A stretch of DNA of 34,876 nucleotides from a virus: the IMG/VR virus record IMGVR_UViG_3300032893_000201, positions 1 to 34,876 of that record. The stretch is one strand, 5' to 3'. Below the pieces are notes generated by a model. It searched no databases and was not told the origin of the DNA. It was given only the letters and a program-made list of their open reading frames with translations. Made by a program: the position numbers and the translations under genes. Shown piece after piece: positions 6,675 through 14,602 of this stretch (positions are counted from its first letter, which is position 1; each line of letters begins with the position of its first letter).

Positions 6675-6948
6675 GCGCGGAACGAAATATCGGGGCAGCA
6701 CGCCGTCGAATCCACTGTTCGGTGGGCCGCAGGGCCGGGCGATGTCGGCTCCGAAGCGCAACGGCAACGGGCCGCACTACGCGGAGTCGAATGAGGGTTT
6801 GGCTGATCAGGTCGGTGGATTCATGGCTGAGCCGGCGAGCGGCGCGCAAGGGCTCAATGTGCAGTTTCCGCCGCCAACGCGGGGCAAGGCTGTCGTCGAC
6901 GTTAATGCCGATGAAAACGGTACAGCGCGAAAAGGCGGTCGCCAGTGA
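6667..6948 (+). CDS. hypothetical Gly/Pro-rich protein upstream of TerL
   Basis: A protein of 93 residues; AGGAGG lies five bases before ATG 6667. It has a low-complexity N-terminus (SNPLFGGPQGR) and an acidic segment (HYAESNEGLADQVGGF) that could form one short helix. It overlaps the TerL start by four bases (GTGA), so expression is tied to TerL. No family was recognised. Confidence 0.5.
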   Translation: MPERGTKYRGSTPSNPLFGGPQGRAMSAPKRNGNGPHYAESNEGLADQVGGFMAEPASGAQGLNVQFPPPTRGKAVVDVNADENGTARKGGRQ

Positions 6949-8447
6949 CAAGTGTCTCCTCCCCCTCTTCTCTAACGCAGCATTTTGCTGCTCCTGAAGA
7001 GGTTTCCCCCGAAGAGCTCGTATCGTTGTGTGCTGTTGATCACGAGCTCTTCGGGCGGACTTTTTTTCCCAAAGCGTATCGTTATCCGAGTCCGCCATGC
7101 ATGCGCGAGATGGATCGAGTGCTATACAATCCGAAGAATCGGCTGTGCGCGTTCGAGCTTTGGCGAGGCAGCTCGAAGACTACGCGGCTTCGTGTATTCA
7201 CAGCCAAACGAATTGCGTACGGGATATCTCATACTATTCTGTACATTTCGAGATCACAAGGCCACTCGATCAAATCGGTAGAGTGGATCAAGAACGCCGT
7301 GGAGTACAATCGCCTCTTTTCCGACTCGTTCGGACTGAGACCAGGGTCAAAATGGACTGGTGAGGAGATTGAGATATTCCACGGAATCGACGAGTATCCC
7401 ATACGGATTATTGCTATGGGCATTACGGGCCAGATCCGTGGCTTTAACGTGGACGACTTTCGACCTGACCTGATTGTTGTGGACGACCCCGATGGCGAAG
7501 AGACCACTTCCAGTCCCGAGCAAATTACAAAAACCCAACAACTATTCTTTGGCGCAATTAAAAACTCGCTCGCGACCCGCGCTGATGCACCCAACGGCAA
7601 GCTTGTTATCGCCCAGACACCCAACGAGGCAGGGGACCTTATCGAAACCTGCGTCAAAGACCCACAGTTCGCCTCGCTCGTCTTTGGCTGCTTCGACCAC
7701 GAAGGTAAGTCGCGGTGGGAGATGATGTTTCCCACGGAGGAATTGTTGAATGATAAGGCGGCGTATATCAAGCGCAACCAGCTCTCGATTTGGCTCCGCG
7801 AGATGGAGTGTACGATCTCGAGCCGCGAGGAGCGCGCGTTCGATCTGGAGTGGATTGAGTATTGGACAAATACTCCGCCTGCAATGGCAGTCTACATTGC
7901 GATTGACCCCGCGTCTAGTGAGGCCGAAACCGCTGACTTTCAGGCTATTGCGTGTGTGGGCTTCTTTGCGGGCAAGACGTACCTGCTCGAATATTCGCTA
8001 TCGAAAGGTAAAGATCCTGAAGAGATCGCCACGGAGTTCTTTCGCCTCGTTCGCAAGTGGAAGCCGATCGCGGCGATCGTCGAAAGCGTCTCATATCAAC
8101 GAGTCCTTGCATGGTATCTGCGGAACGCCATGGCAAGACACAGAACGTACATAACTGTGCATGAGGTGGACGATCGGCGCAAAAAGAGCGACCGCATCAT
8201 TCAGGCGTTGAGCGGGCGTTGCTCGAGCGGGAACTTTTTTATTCGCCGAGAACATGACGAATTTATTGCACAGTATTCGCAATATCCAGCACAGCCGTCG
8301 AAGAGCTACCGCGGGAAGGACGACTTGCTCGACGCAGTGGCAATGGCGATCACCTTCGCGGGCGGAAAAATGGAAGCGATTGAGGGAGACTATAGCGTGA
8401 TTGACGACGCCTATGAGCCGTTGAAGCTGCAGTGGAGCGCGCCCTAA
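6945..8447 (+). CDS. terL: terminase large subunit
   Basis: A protein of 500 residues that pumps DNA into the prohead and cuts the concatemer. The ATPase half has a P-loop-like WRGSSKTTR (73-81), a Walker B strand LIVVDD (176-181) followed by acidic residues, and a TQ/QTP coupling-type motif (VIAQTPNEAG, 221-230). The nuclease half has RNase H-type acidic residues: D321 in YIAIDPASS, E380 in AAIVESVSY and D463 in KDDLLDAVAMA. The length is normal for the family. The start is a GTG overlapping the previous TGA. The portal gene follows directly in a TAATG overlap, the usual order. The P-loop lacks the second Gly of the classical GxxxxGK form, as in many TerL proteins. Confidence 0.9.
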   Translation: MTSVSSPSSLTQHFAAPEEVSPEELVSLCAVDHELFGRTFFPKAYRYPSPPCMREMDRVLYNPKNRLCAFELWRGSSKTTRLRVFTAKRIAYGISHTILYISRSQGHSIKSVEWIKNAVEYNRLFSDSFGLRPGSKWTGEEIEIFHGIDEYPIRIIAMGITGQIRGFNVDDFRPDLIVVDDPDGEETTSSPEQITKTQQLFFGAIKNSLATRADAPNGKLVIAQTPNEAGDLIETCVKDPQFASLVFGCFDHEGKSRWEMMFPTEELLNDKAAYIKRNQLSIWLREMECTISSREERAFDLEWIEYWTNTPPAMAVYIAIDPASSEAETADFQAIACVGFFAGKTYLLEYSLSKGKDPEEIATEFFRLVRKWKPIAAIVESVSYQRVLAWYLRNAMARHRTYITVHEVDDRRKKSDRIIQALSGRCSSGNFFIRREHDEFIAQYSQYPAQPSKSYRGKDDLLDAVAMAITFAGGKMEAIEGDYSVIDDAYEPLKLQWSAP

Positions 8448-10408
8448 TGCTGCAGCCTGGTGTGAAGGAGATGAAGTTCGGGTCGCAGCTGCATCAGGAT
8501 ATACTGACGGCGCTGACGGCGCGGCTTGATTTCTCGCGCTTACGCATGACTGATTTCCACGACAAGTGGCGGAAGGCGGAGGAGGCTGAGCTTGCGTACA
8601 TGCCCACAAAGGACAATGATCAGCTGCGTAAGGGGAAGAAAGAACAGGGCGATCCGAACTATGTTACGATTGTTGTGCCCTACAATTACGCATTGCTGCA
8701 GTCCGCCCATACGTACTGGACGAGCGTCTTCCTCTCGCGCCAGCCGGTATTTCAGTTTCAGGGCCGGCACGGCGAGGGTGAACTGCAAGTGCAAGCGCTA
8801 GAGTCGCTCATTGACTATCAGCTGTTGGTTGGTGAGTGGCTGCCGCCGCTGTTCATCTGGCTGCACGACGTGGCCAAGTATGGAGTCGGGGTGCTATGGA
8901 GCTATTGGGACGAAACTACGGAAACGATTTCCAAGATTGTCGAGCAGCCAAAGGAAATCTTTGGCATACCTATTCCGGGAACGAGCGAACGCAAACACGT
9001 GACGGAATCTGTACCTGGTTATCAGGGCAATCGACTGTTCAACGTCCGGCCCTTCGACTTCTTTCCGGACCCGCGGGTACCACTTTGGAATTTGCAAAAG
9101 GGAGAATTCTGCGGTCGTATTTACGACATGAGTTGGAACGACTTGATCAAGGGCGAACGCGAAGGACGCTACTACAATATCGACGCGGTTTGGAGAAACG
9201 CGCAGCGCGACATGGATCGGGACGCCTCATCATCGCAAATGCAGATGCCCTTCGATTACTTGCGTGCTTCGTCCTATGCTCTCGACGATTTAGACAAGGG
9301 CTTCAACGAGATGCTGGACATTGTCGTGGACTTGTCACCGTTCGATTGGAAGCTGGGCTCAAGAAAGACGAACGAGAAGTGGGCCTTTACGGTGGCGAAT
9401 CGTGGCACGGTGATTGGGGCGCAGCCGCTTGGAATGTATCACAATCGCTTCCCGGCACACCCGCTGCAGTACGAGGTCGAAGGCTATCAGGTCCTGGCAC
9501 GGTCGATGATGGATATCATCCAGCCGCTGAACGATACGCTCACGTGGTTGGTGAACGCGCACTTTTACAATGTGCGAGCGGCGCTCAATGATCAAGTCGT
9601 CATCGACCCGTCGCTGGTCGAGATGCGGGACGTGGACAGTCCAGGGCCCGGCAAGGTCTGGAGGCTGAAGCCAGCAGCGTACGGCATGGACCCTGGTAAG
9701 GTTTATTCGCAAATGCGCGTCGCCGACGTGACGCAGACGCATATGCAAGATACTCGCTTCGTTACCGATCTGATGCAGCGCGTGACGGGCGCCTTCGATC
9801 CGATACAGGGCGCGGTAACACAGGGCGGACGGAAGAGTGCTACGGAAATCCGCACCTCGTCGAGCATGGGTGCCAACCGGCTGAAGACAGAGGCGGAATG
9901 GTTTAGCGCCGTGGGCTTTGGGCCGATGTCGAAGATTCTCGTGCAGGCGACGCAGCAGATGTATACGACCGAGAAGCGGTTTAGGATTGTTGGCGACATG
10001 GCCCAGCCGAATATGGCCCGACAGATATCGTCCGCGGACATTCAAGGCTTCTTCGACTATATACCTGTCGATGGTACAATGCCTGTGGATCGCTTTGCGA
10101 TGGCTTCGCTTTGGAGGGAGCTGATGGGCGAGATGCGACAGATGCCTGAGATCTATATGCAGTACGACATTGGGCGAATATTCGAATACGTTGCGCAGCT
10201 GGTCGGCTTGCGAACAATCAAACAGTTCAAGATTCAGACGATGAGTCCTGAACAGATTGCGATGCAGCGTGCGCAGGGCAATATTGTTCCTATGACAGGA
10301 GGTGGAGGTGGACGCGGCAGAGCTTCGAAAGGTGGTAACGCAGGACCAGGAGGCGCTACGGGAATACAAAGCCCTCCTCAAGTCTCCGGGATGGGACCGG
10401 TGGCTTAG
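8447..10408 (+). CDS. portal protein
   Basis: A protein of 653 residues starting at ATG 8447 in a TAATG overlap with TerL, with GGAG nine bases upstream. Length, position after TerL, and a mix of helical stretches support a podovirus-type portal, the dodecameric ring through which DNA passes and to which the tail attaches. Supporting stretches are LALNDQVVIDPSLV-like strands, a long helix around TQTHMQDTRFVTDLMQRVTG, and a KSATEIRTSSSMGANRLKTE segment of the 'T.tei....s....r' type common in portals. The last 40 residues are Gly-rich (GGGGGRGRASKGG) and probably disordered. The end of the gene overlaps the next start by 101 bases in another frame, the longest overlap between neighbouring genes in the rightward block. 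Confidence 0.8.
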   Translation: MLQPGVKEMKFGSQLHQDILTALTARLDFSRLRMTDFHDKWRKAEEAELAYMPTKDNDQLRKGKKEQGDPNYVTIVVPYNYALLQSAHTYWTSVFLSRQPVFQFQGRHGEGELQVQALESLIDYQLLVGEWLPPLFIWLHDVAKYGVGVLWSYWDETTETISKIVEQPKEIFGIPIPGTSERKHVTESVPGYQGNRLFNVRPFDFFPDPRVPLWNLQKGEFCGRIYDMSWNDLIKGEREGRYYNIDAVWRNAQRDMDRDASSSQMQMPFDYLRASSYALDDLDKGFNEMLDIVVDLSPFDWKLGSRKTNEKWAFTVANRGTVIGAQPLGMYHNRFPAHPLQYEVEGYQVLARSMMDIIQPLNDTLTWLVNAHFYNVRAALNDQVVIDPSLVEMRDVDSPGPGKVWRLKPAAYGMDPGKVYSQMRVADVTQTHMQDTRFVTDLMQRVTGAFDPIQGAVTQGGRKSATEIRTSSSMGANRLKTEAEWFSAVGFGPMSKILVQATQQMYTTEKRFRIVGDMAQPNMARQISSADIQGFFDYIPVDGTMPVDRFAMASLWRELMGEMRQMPEIYMQYDIGRIFEYVAQLVGLRTIKQFKIQTMSPEQIAMQRAQGNIVPMTGGGGGRGRASKGGNAGPGGATGIQSPPQVSGMGPVA

Positions 10409-10649
10409 ATTGATTGAAGAGCAGCGAGAGTATAGACAAGTGCATTTGAATCGGCCGGCGACTGGAATCGGCGAAGTGCTGCATTCCGAGTTCCTCAAGG
10501 GCGAGATTAATGCGTTCAATACGGTGCTGAAGAATCTTGACGCGGAGATAGAGCGGCTATCGAGCGAGGTACAAGAGATCTTGAGCAGCTATCCATCATT
10601 GTTTGGAGAGGAAGAAAATGAGCTTGCAAATTCGCGTACTGCACCCTGA
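10308..10649 (+). CDS. small helical protein between portal and scaffold
   Basis: A protein of 113 residues. GTG 10308 is preferred over GTG 10302 because AGGAGG ends five bases before it. It is almost wholly helical and charged, with SPGWDRWLRLIEEQREYRQ and a long C-terminal coiled coil (LKNLDAEIERLSSEVQEI). Proteins of this size and shape often lie after the portal in short-tailed phages, but the function is not known. It overlaps the portal by 101 bases and the scaffold gene by 32 bases, so all three are translationally linked. Confidence 0.6.
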   Translation: MDAAELRKVVTQDQEALREYKALLKSPGWDRWLRLIEEQREYRQVHLNRPATGIGEVLHSEFLKGEINAFNTVLKNLDAEIERLSSEVQEILSSYPSLFGEEENELANSRTAP

Positions 10650-11604
10650 AGGGGACGCGGCGTCGGCTGCGGCGCCAGAAGCGCCGGTCGTACCGACTGA
10701 TGCGCCCGTTGTGTCTGAAGCGCCTGTTGCGCCTCCTTCTGAAGATTTCGGTTATCAAGACACTCCTGGTGTTGATGATGCTGACATGGACATCTTTGCT
10801 CGTGAAGAGGCGCCAATCGCCTCTCCTGCGCCCGAGCCAGAGCCTGTGCCCGCGCCGTCAACACCGGAGCCATCCGTGGCCGCTGCACCTGTGCCTGCAG
10901 CGACACCAGAACCCGCACGGGCAGAGCCCGCGCCTGAGCCAGCACCTGTAGCTGCTGTTCCGCCCGAGCCGGCCGCGCCGTCGACGCCGGGCGAGACCCC
11001 GGAGCAGCAACAGCAACGCTGGCAAGAGCAGCGCACGCAATGGAGAAAGACAACGGAAGATGCAGCGACGAAGGCTTTCGAGCCGATAATTGCTGAGCAT
11101 GCCAATGATCTTTTGACCAATCCGGAAAAGGTACTGCCGAAGTTAGCTGGAAGATTGTTTGTAGATGTGCTTGAAGCTGCGCAGCAAGCGATTGCAACGA
11201 TGGTACCGCCTGCGGTACAGCAGATGCAAAGCGCAGAGGCAATGCAGCGACAGGCGGTTACGCAAGCGAAGCAAATGTGGCCGGAACTCTTTCCGGAAGG
11301 CAACGCGCAGGAGTCGTCGAAGCGGTACGATGCGCTGAGGCGGCATGCGTGGAGCTTTCGAATGATGGATAGAGCGGCGCCCGCGGATGCGATCTTGCGT
11401 AAGGCCGGTGCGGCGGCGATGGTTGAGCTCGGACTATCGAGAACGACAAGCGCAGCGCCGCCCGTCGAACAGACGCAGGCTGCCGTGGTGCCGTTCCGCC
11501 CAGGTGGTACAGGTGGAAGAACGGCACCAGCGCCGTCAAGCCCGTCGAAAAATGTCTTCGAGCAACTGGCAGATGAATTTTTGATGGACGACAAAGGACC
11601 GTAA
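10618..11604 (+). CDS. capsid scaffolding-like protein
   Basis: A protein of 328 residues from ATG 10618, with GAGAGGA upstream. Residues 15-130 are dominated by Pro, Ala and Glu (APEPEPVPAPSTPEPSVAAA) with no fold. They are followed by a charged helical section (QQQQRWQEQRTQWRKTTEDA onward) and a C-terminal helix ending LADEFLMDD. An acidic, disordered N-part, a helical C-part and a position directly before the capsid gene are typical of phage scaffolding proteins, which guide capsid assembly and then leave. No protease domain is visible. Identification is by composition and position rather than sequence family. Confidence 0.65.
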   Translation: MSLQIRVLHPEGDAASAAAPEAPVVPTDAPVVSEAPVAPPSEDFGYQDTPGVDDADMDIFAREEAPIASPAPEPEPVPAPSTPEPSVAAAPVPAATPEPARAEPAPEPAPVAAVPPEPAAPSTPGETPEQQQQRWQEQRTQWRKTTEDAATKAFEPIIAEHANDLLTNPEKVLPKLAGRLFVDVLEAAQQAIATMVPPAVQQMQSAEAMQRQAVTQAKQMWPELFPEGNAQESSKRYDALRRHAWSFRMMDRAAPADAILRKAGAAAMVELGLSRTTSAAPPVEQTQAAVVPFRPGGTGGRTAPAPSSPSKNVFEQLADEFLMDDKGP

Positions 11605-11606
11605 AG

Positions 11607-12839
11607 GTGAACAATTTCATTCTTAGTTTTCTTTTCAACCTGCTAACCGGCGAAGCCTTCAAGCTTCACTGGTTTCAGGGACTGCGTGGTACTGGCGATT
11701 GGGGCACGGACGAACGGCCGAAGAACTTTCGCGAGATGATCCTGTGGCGCAACCCAAACGGAAGCGCCCCGCTAACCGCCCTTCTAAGCAAGACCGCAAG
11801 CAGAAAGGTCGACGACGCTGAGTTTGCGTGGTGGGAAGAAGAGCTGGCGCCGATTCGCCTCGTGCTGGCGAGTCAGGCCGCGACGACAAGCATCACGTCG
11901 TTGGTGGTTAGCAGTGGGGCGAACGCACTCGTACCGGGGGATATACTGTTGGCGGAAGCTGCGACGGATACGTCGACGTACGAGCTGGTGGCGGTGGTCG
12001 CGGTGACGAGCGATACGAACTTCACTATCAGCCGTTCGTTTGCCAATACGACTGCGGCGTCGATGGCAACGAGCGCCGGGCTGACACGGGTCGGAAATGC
12101 GTTCGCGGAAGGCACAACGAGTCCAAGCGTTTCGGCGAACAACCCGACAAAGCTGAAGAACTATTGTCAGATCTTCAAAACGGCCTACGATATTACGAAT
12201 ACGGCGAAGCTGACGTATGCGCGCACCGGCGATCCGCTGAAGAATGACAAGAAGCGGAAGATGTTTCAGCACAGCGTCTCGATGGAGCATGCGATGCTGT
12301 TCGGGGTGGCTTACGAGACGACGGGTAGTAACGGTAAGCCGCTGCGTTCGATGGGCGGGCTGCGACAGGCCATCGCGACCAATGTTACAGTGTATTCTAC
12401 GACACCGACAGAGAGCACATTCCTCGCTGCGATTCAGCCAATGTTCGACTACGATGGAGGTGGTGGAAATCAACGGCTGGCGCTGTGCGGCAATGGTATG
12501 TTGACGGGCCTGAACAAGATCGCCAAGAGCGGCATGTCGATTCGTGTTGACGAAGTCGTGAAGCTGTATGGTATGAATCTTCAGAGATGGATTCTGCCGC
12601 AAGGCGAGATCTATATTCGTTCGCATCCGCTAATGAACGTTCATCCTCGCTATACATACAGCGCGTTTATGATCGATCCCTCGTCTCTGGTCTATACGTA
12701 TTTGCGTGATACGCATCTGGAAGATAATATTCAGGCGCCAGATAGCGATGACCAGAAGGGGCAATGGCTGACCGAGTGTGGGCTTGAGTGGCATCACGAG
12801 CGCACGATGGCCTATCTGGGGAACTTTGTAGTGCCTTGA
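11607..12839 (+). CDS. major capsid protein, SU10/DUF5309 type
   Basis: A protein of 410 residues starting at GTG 11607, with AAAGGA eight bases upstream. The central section has features of the DUF5309/SU10-type HK97-fold capsid proteins. These are KNYCQIFKTAYDITNTAKLT, then a charged helix with KKRKMFQHSVSMEHAMLFG, then GLRQAIATNV and the 'ALCGNGMLTGLNKIAK' helix, then GEIYIRSHPLMN and the C-terminal TECGLEWHHERTMAYL. It directly follows the scaffold-like gene. A strong terminator-like hairpin lies 16 bases after the stop, as is common behind highly expressed capsid genes. Confidence 0.85.
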   Translation: MNNFILSFLFNLLTGEAFKLHWFQGLRGTGDWGTDERPKNFREMILWRNPNGSAPLTALLSKTASRKVDDAEFAWWEEELAPIRLVLASQAATTSITSLVVSSGANALVPGDILLAEAATDTSTYELVAVVAVTSDTNFTISRSFANTTAASMATSAGLTRVGNAFAEGTTSPSVSANNPTKLKNYCQIFKTAYDITNTAKLTYARTGDPLKNDKKRKMFQHSVSMEHAMLFGVAYETTGSNGKPLRSMGGLRQAIATNVTVYSTTPTESTFLAAIQPMFDYDGGGGNQRLALCGNGMLTGLNKIAKSGMSIRVDEVVKLYGMNLQRWILPQGEIYIRSHPLMNVHPRYTYSAFMIDPSSLVYTYLRDTHLEDNIQAPDSDDQKGQWLTECGLEWHHERTMAYLGNFVVP

Positions 12840-12855
12840 TTTGAGGTGGGTGTTT

Positions 12856-12893
12856 CCGGCGTTGGGAATATTCCATTCCTGACGCCGGTTTTT
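12856..12893 (+). terminator. Rho-independent terminator-like hairpin after the capsid gene
   Basis: A 14-base-pair stem (CCGGCGTTGGGAAT with ATTCCTGACGCCGG, two G-U pairs) around a five-base loop is followed at once by TTTTT (12889-12893). By structure this is a good intrinsic terminator for transcription through the capsid gene. Its core is also copy B of the repeated 28-base element. It is the only copy whose arms extend to 14 pairs and the only one with an adjacent T run, so termination may be a special property of this copy. Confidence 0.65.
12859..12886 (+). repeat. 28-base palindromic element, copy B
   Basis: Left arm GCGTTGGGAAT, loop ATTCC, right arm ATTCCTGACGCC. It lies between the capsid and glycosyltransferase genes and reads in their direction. 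Nine bases separate it from the GGAG ribosome site of the next gene. It aligns without gaps to the copies at 160, 24296 and 34061. Confidence 0.85.
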
Positions 12894-12904
12894 CCGGAGA
12901 AAGC

Positions 12905-13615
12905 ATGGCATCATTTCGCGTCTTGATCGGCATTCCGTCCATGCACGTATGGGAGGCGGATTTCGGCATGTGCCTTACGCAGATGGGGCTGCGGCTGATG
13001 CGCTACCGCGTCGCGGACTATTCGAGCGGCACAGCGGTCTTTGTCATCAATAAGAAGGGCAGCATGCTTCCGACCATGCGGCACGAGCTGGTGATGGATG
13101 CTCGAAAGCACGATTGCACGCACCTTCTGTTCGTGGATAGTGATCAAACATTTCCAGAAGAAACGATTCATCGCCTCGCCTCGCATCACGAGTTAATCGT
13201 CGGCGCGAACGTTGCTACGAAGGTATTGCCTCCACATACGGCGCCGACGGCGCGCAAGAAGAGCGTGACGCCCGGCTTCGAGCTGTTGGGCGATGTGGTC
13301 TATACGATGGAGAATTCAAGCGGCTTGGAGCGCGTTTGGCGGCTGGGCTTTGGCCTGATGTTGATCGATATGCAAGTCTTCGACCGCATCCCCATGCCGC
13401 ATCTGTTCGATATGAAGTGGAGCGACGATGGCCTACAGTACGTGGGAGAAGACTGGCATTTTTCTCAGGCATGTGAAGCGCGTGATATACCGATTATGGT
13501 TGATCATGACCTCTCGAAAAAGATAGGCCACGTGGGCGCCTGTGAGTATACGCACGATATGATATTGCCACATATGGTAGAGGAACTGCGGAAGGGGATT
13601 CAGCGTGCTGCGTGA
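12905..13615 (+). CDS. GT-A fold glycosyltransferase-like protein
   Basis: A protein of 236 residues with GGAG five bases upstream of ATG 12905. It follows the pattern of phage family-2-like glycosyltransferases: N-terminal strand FRVLIGIPSM, then MRHELVMDARKHDCTHLLFV leading to the metal-binding D78-S-D80, then a 'GANVATKV' strand, and a C-terminal GEDWHFSQACEARDIPIMVD with conserved acidic residues and DH. Such enzymes transfer sugars from nucleotide donors to DNA bases, proteins or surface glycans. Its place between the capsid and adaptor genes suggests modification of a virion protein, but the acceptor is unknown. It overlaps the next gene by 11 bases. Confidence 0.65.
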   Translation: MASFRVLIGIPSMHVWEADFGMCLTQMGLRLMRYRVADYSSGTAVFVINKKGSMLPTMRHELVMDARKHDCTHLLFVDSDQTFPEETIHRLASHHELIVGANVATKVLPPHTAPTARKKSVTPGFELLGDVVYTMENSSGLERVWRLGFGLMLIDMQVFDRIPMPHLFDMKWSDDGLQYVGEDWHFSQACEARDIPIMVDHDLSKKIGHVGACEYTHDMILPHMVEELRKGIQRAA

Positions 13616-14300
13616 CGACATTGGGACCATCGTGGGAGGGAGATTGGTGCGGCCTGAGTTCCAGCCCGGCGGCACGCAATACGCGAACGTTATTGCGGAG
13701 ATTCAACTCTTGCAAGCTACAGAGTTAGAGGGCGGGGCTGTGATGCCTTGGTTCTTGCGCAAGGACGATCAGACCACGTACTTCACGACGCCCAACCAAG
13801 AAACGGTTACTGTGCCTGCCGACATGCTGCGGCCCAACGAGAACTTCTTGTTCTGGTACGACCAGACACAGGTCAACGCGGTCAACGGACAGCCGTGGCA
13901 ACCCGTAGTTCGCGACAACGATTACGGCCATATGATCTCACACTTCGCGACGAACGCCGGCACGCTTGGGCCCTTTCCGATCGGCAGTCCGATGATGTAT
14001 CTGCTCGAAGAAGATACGGTTTTGCGCCTCGCTCCTGTGCCCGTTGCGGCGTTGCAGTTGCGCTTTCGCTACTACGCGCGACAGCCAGTACTGACTACGA
14101 ATGTTGAGAATGCCTGGACGAAGTGGCTGCCGGACCTCTTCATCGCGACGGTGGGAGAGGTGATGGCTACGCGCTACGTACAAGATACGAAGCTCGCAGC
14201 GACGTTTGCGCAGGACAAACAGCGCGCGTTAGCACGGTATCGCGTGATGGCTGAGGCGCGTGAGCACGCAGACGTGATGTATCAGATGGGAGATTCTTGA
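13605..14300 (+). CDS. head-tail adaptor-like protein
   Basis: A protein of 231 residues starting at GTG 13605, with AAGGGGA upstream. The N-terminus (MLRDDIGTIVGGRLVRPEF) and the helix-rich C-terminal region (WLPDLFIATVGEVMATRYVQ, then a charged helix) enclose a beta section. By position after the capsid gene and before fibre and nozzle genes, and by size, it matches the ring-forming adaptor of short-tailed phages (P22 gp4 or T7 gp11 type). These proteins join the portal to the tail nozzle. No single decisive motif is visible. Confidence 0.5.
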   Translation: MLRDDIGTIVGGRLVRPEFQPGGTQYANVIAEIQLLQATELEGGAVMPWFLRKDDQTTYFTTPNQETVTVPADMLRPNENFLFWYDQTQVNAVNGQPWQPVVRDNDYGHMISHFATNAGTLGPFPIGSPMMYLLEEDTVLRLAPVPVAALQLRFRYYARQPVLTTNVENAWTKWLPDLFIATVGEVMATRYVQDTKLAATFAQDKQRALARYRVMAEAREHADVMYQMGDS

Positions 14301-14602
14301 TGCCATCCTATGATCAGCTGTTCGATCTGGTGCGAGACCCAACATTTACGAAGCGGGTCAAATATGCGCTGTACGAACAGGCCGTGACGATCCTGGCAAG
14401 CCAGGGTAACCAGAAACAAAAGGCGTGGGCGCAAACAGTTCTGCAGGACAACTTCCATCCATCGCTTCATCTAATGATGATGCAGATTGTCGCTACGCAG
14501 CCCGTGTCCACAAAGGGCGATCAGGTGCTTGACAGCGAACTGCAGACGGTTGTTGCTTCGTTGGTGCAGAATTTCGTGCAGATGGCCGCGGGAGCTATGT
14601 AA
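14300..14602 (+). CDS. hypothetical tail-region protein, 100 residues
   Basis: ATG 14300 sits in a TGATG overlap with the adaptor-like gene and has GGGAGA a few bases upstream. The protein is all-helical (MPSYDQLFDLVRDPTFTKRV at the start; a Met-rich LMMMQIV and hydrophobic VVASLVQNFVQMAAGAM at the end). No membrane segment is long enough to be convincing. It overlaps the collar-fibre gene by one base (TAATG). The family was not recognised; an adaptor-associated or assembly role is possible from position. Confidence 0.5.
   Translation: MPSYDQLFDLVRDPTFTKRVKYALYEQAVTILASQGNQKQKAWAQTVLQDNFHPSLHLMMMQIVATQPVSTKGDQVLDSELQTVVASLVQNFVQMAAGAM

Noticed and set aside
9359-10519. Minus-strand open frame of 386 codons opposite the portal gene
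   Set aside because: It is Arg/His-rich and antisense to the portal, with no recognisable motif, and is typical of the shadow frames of GC-rich genes.
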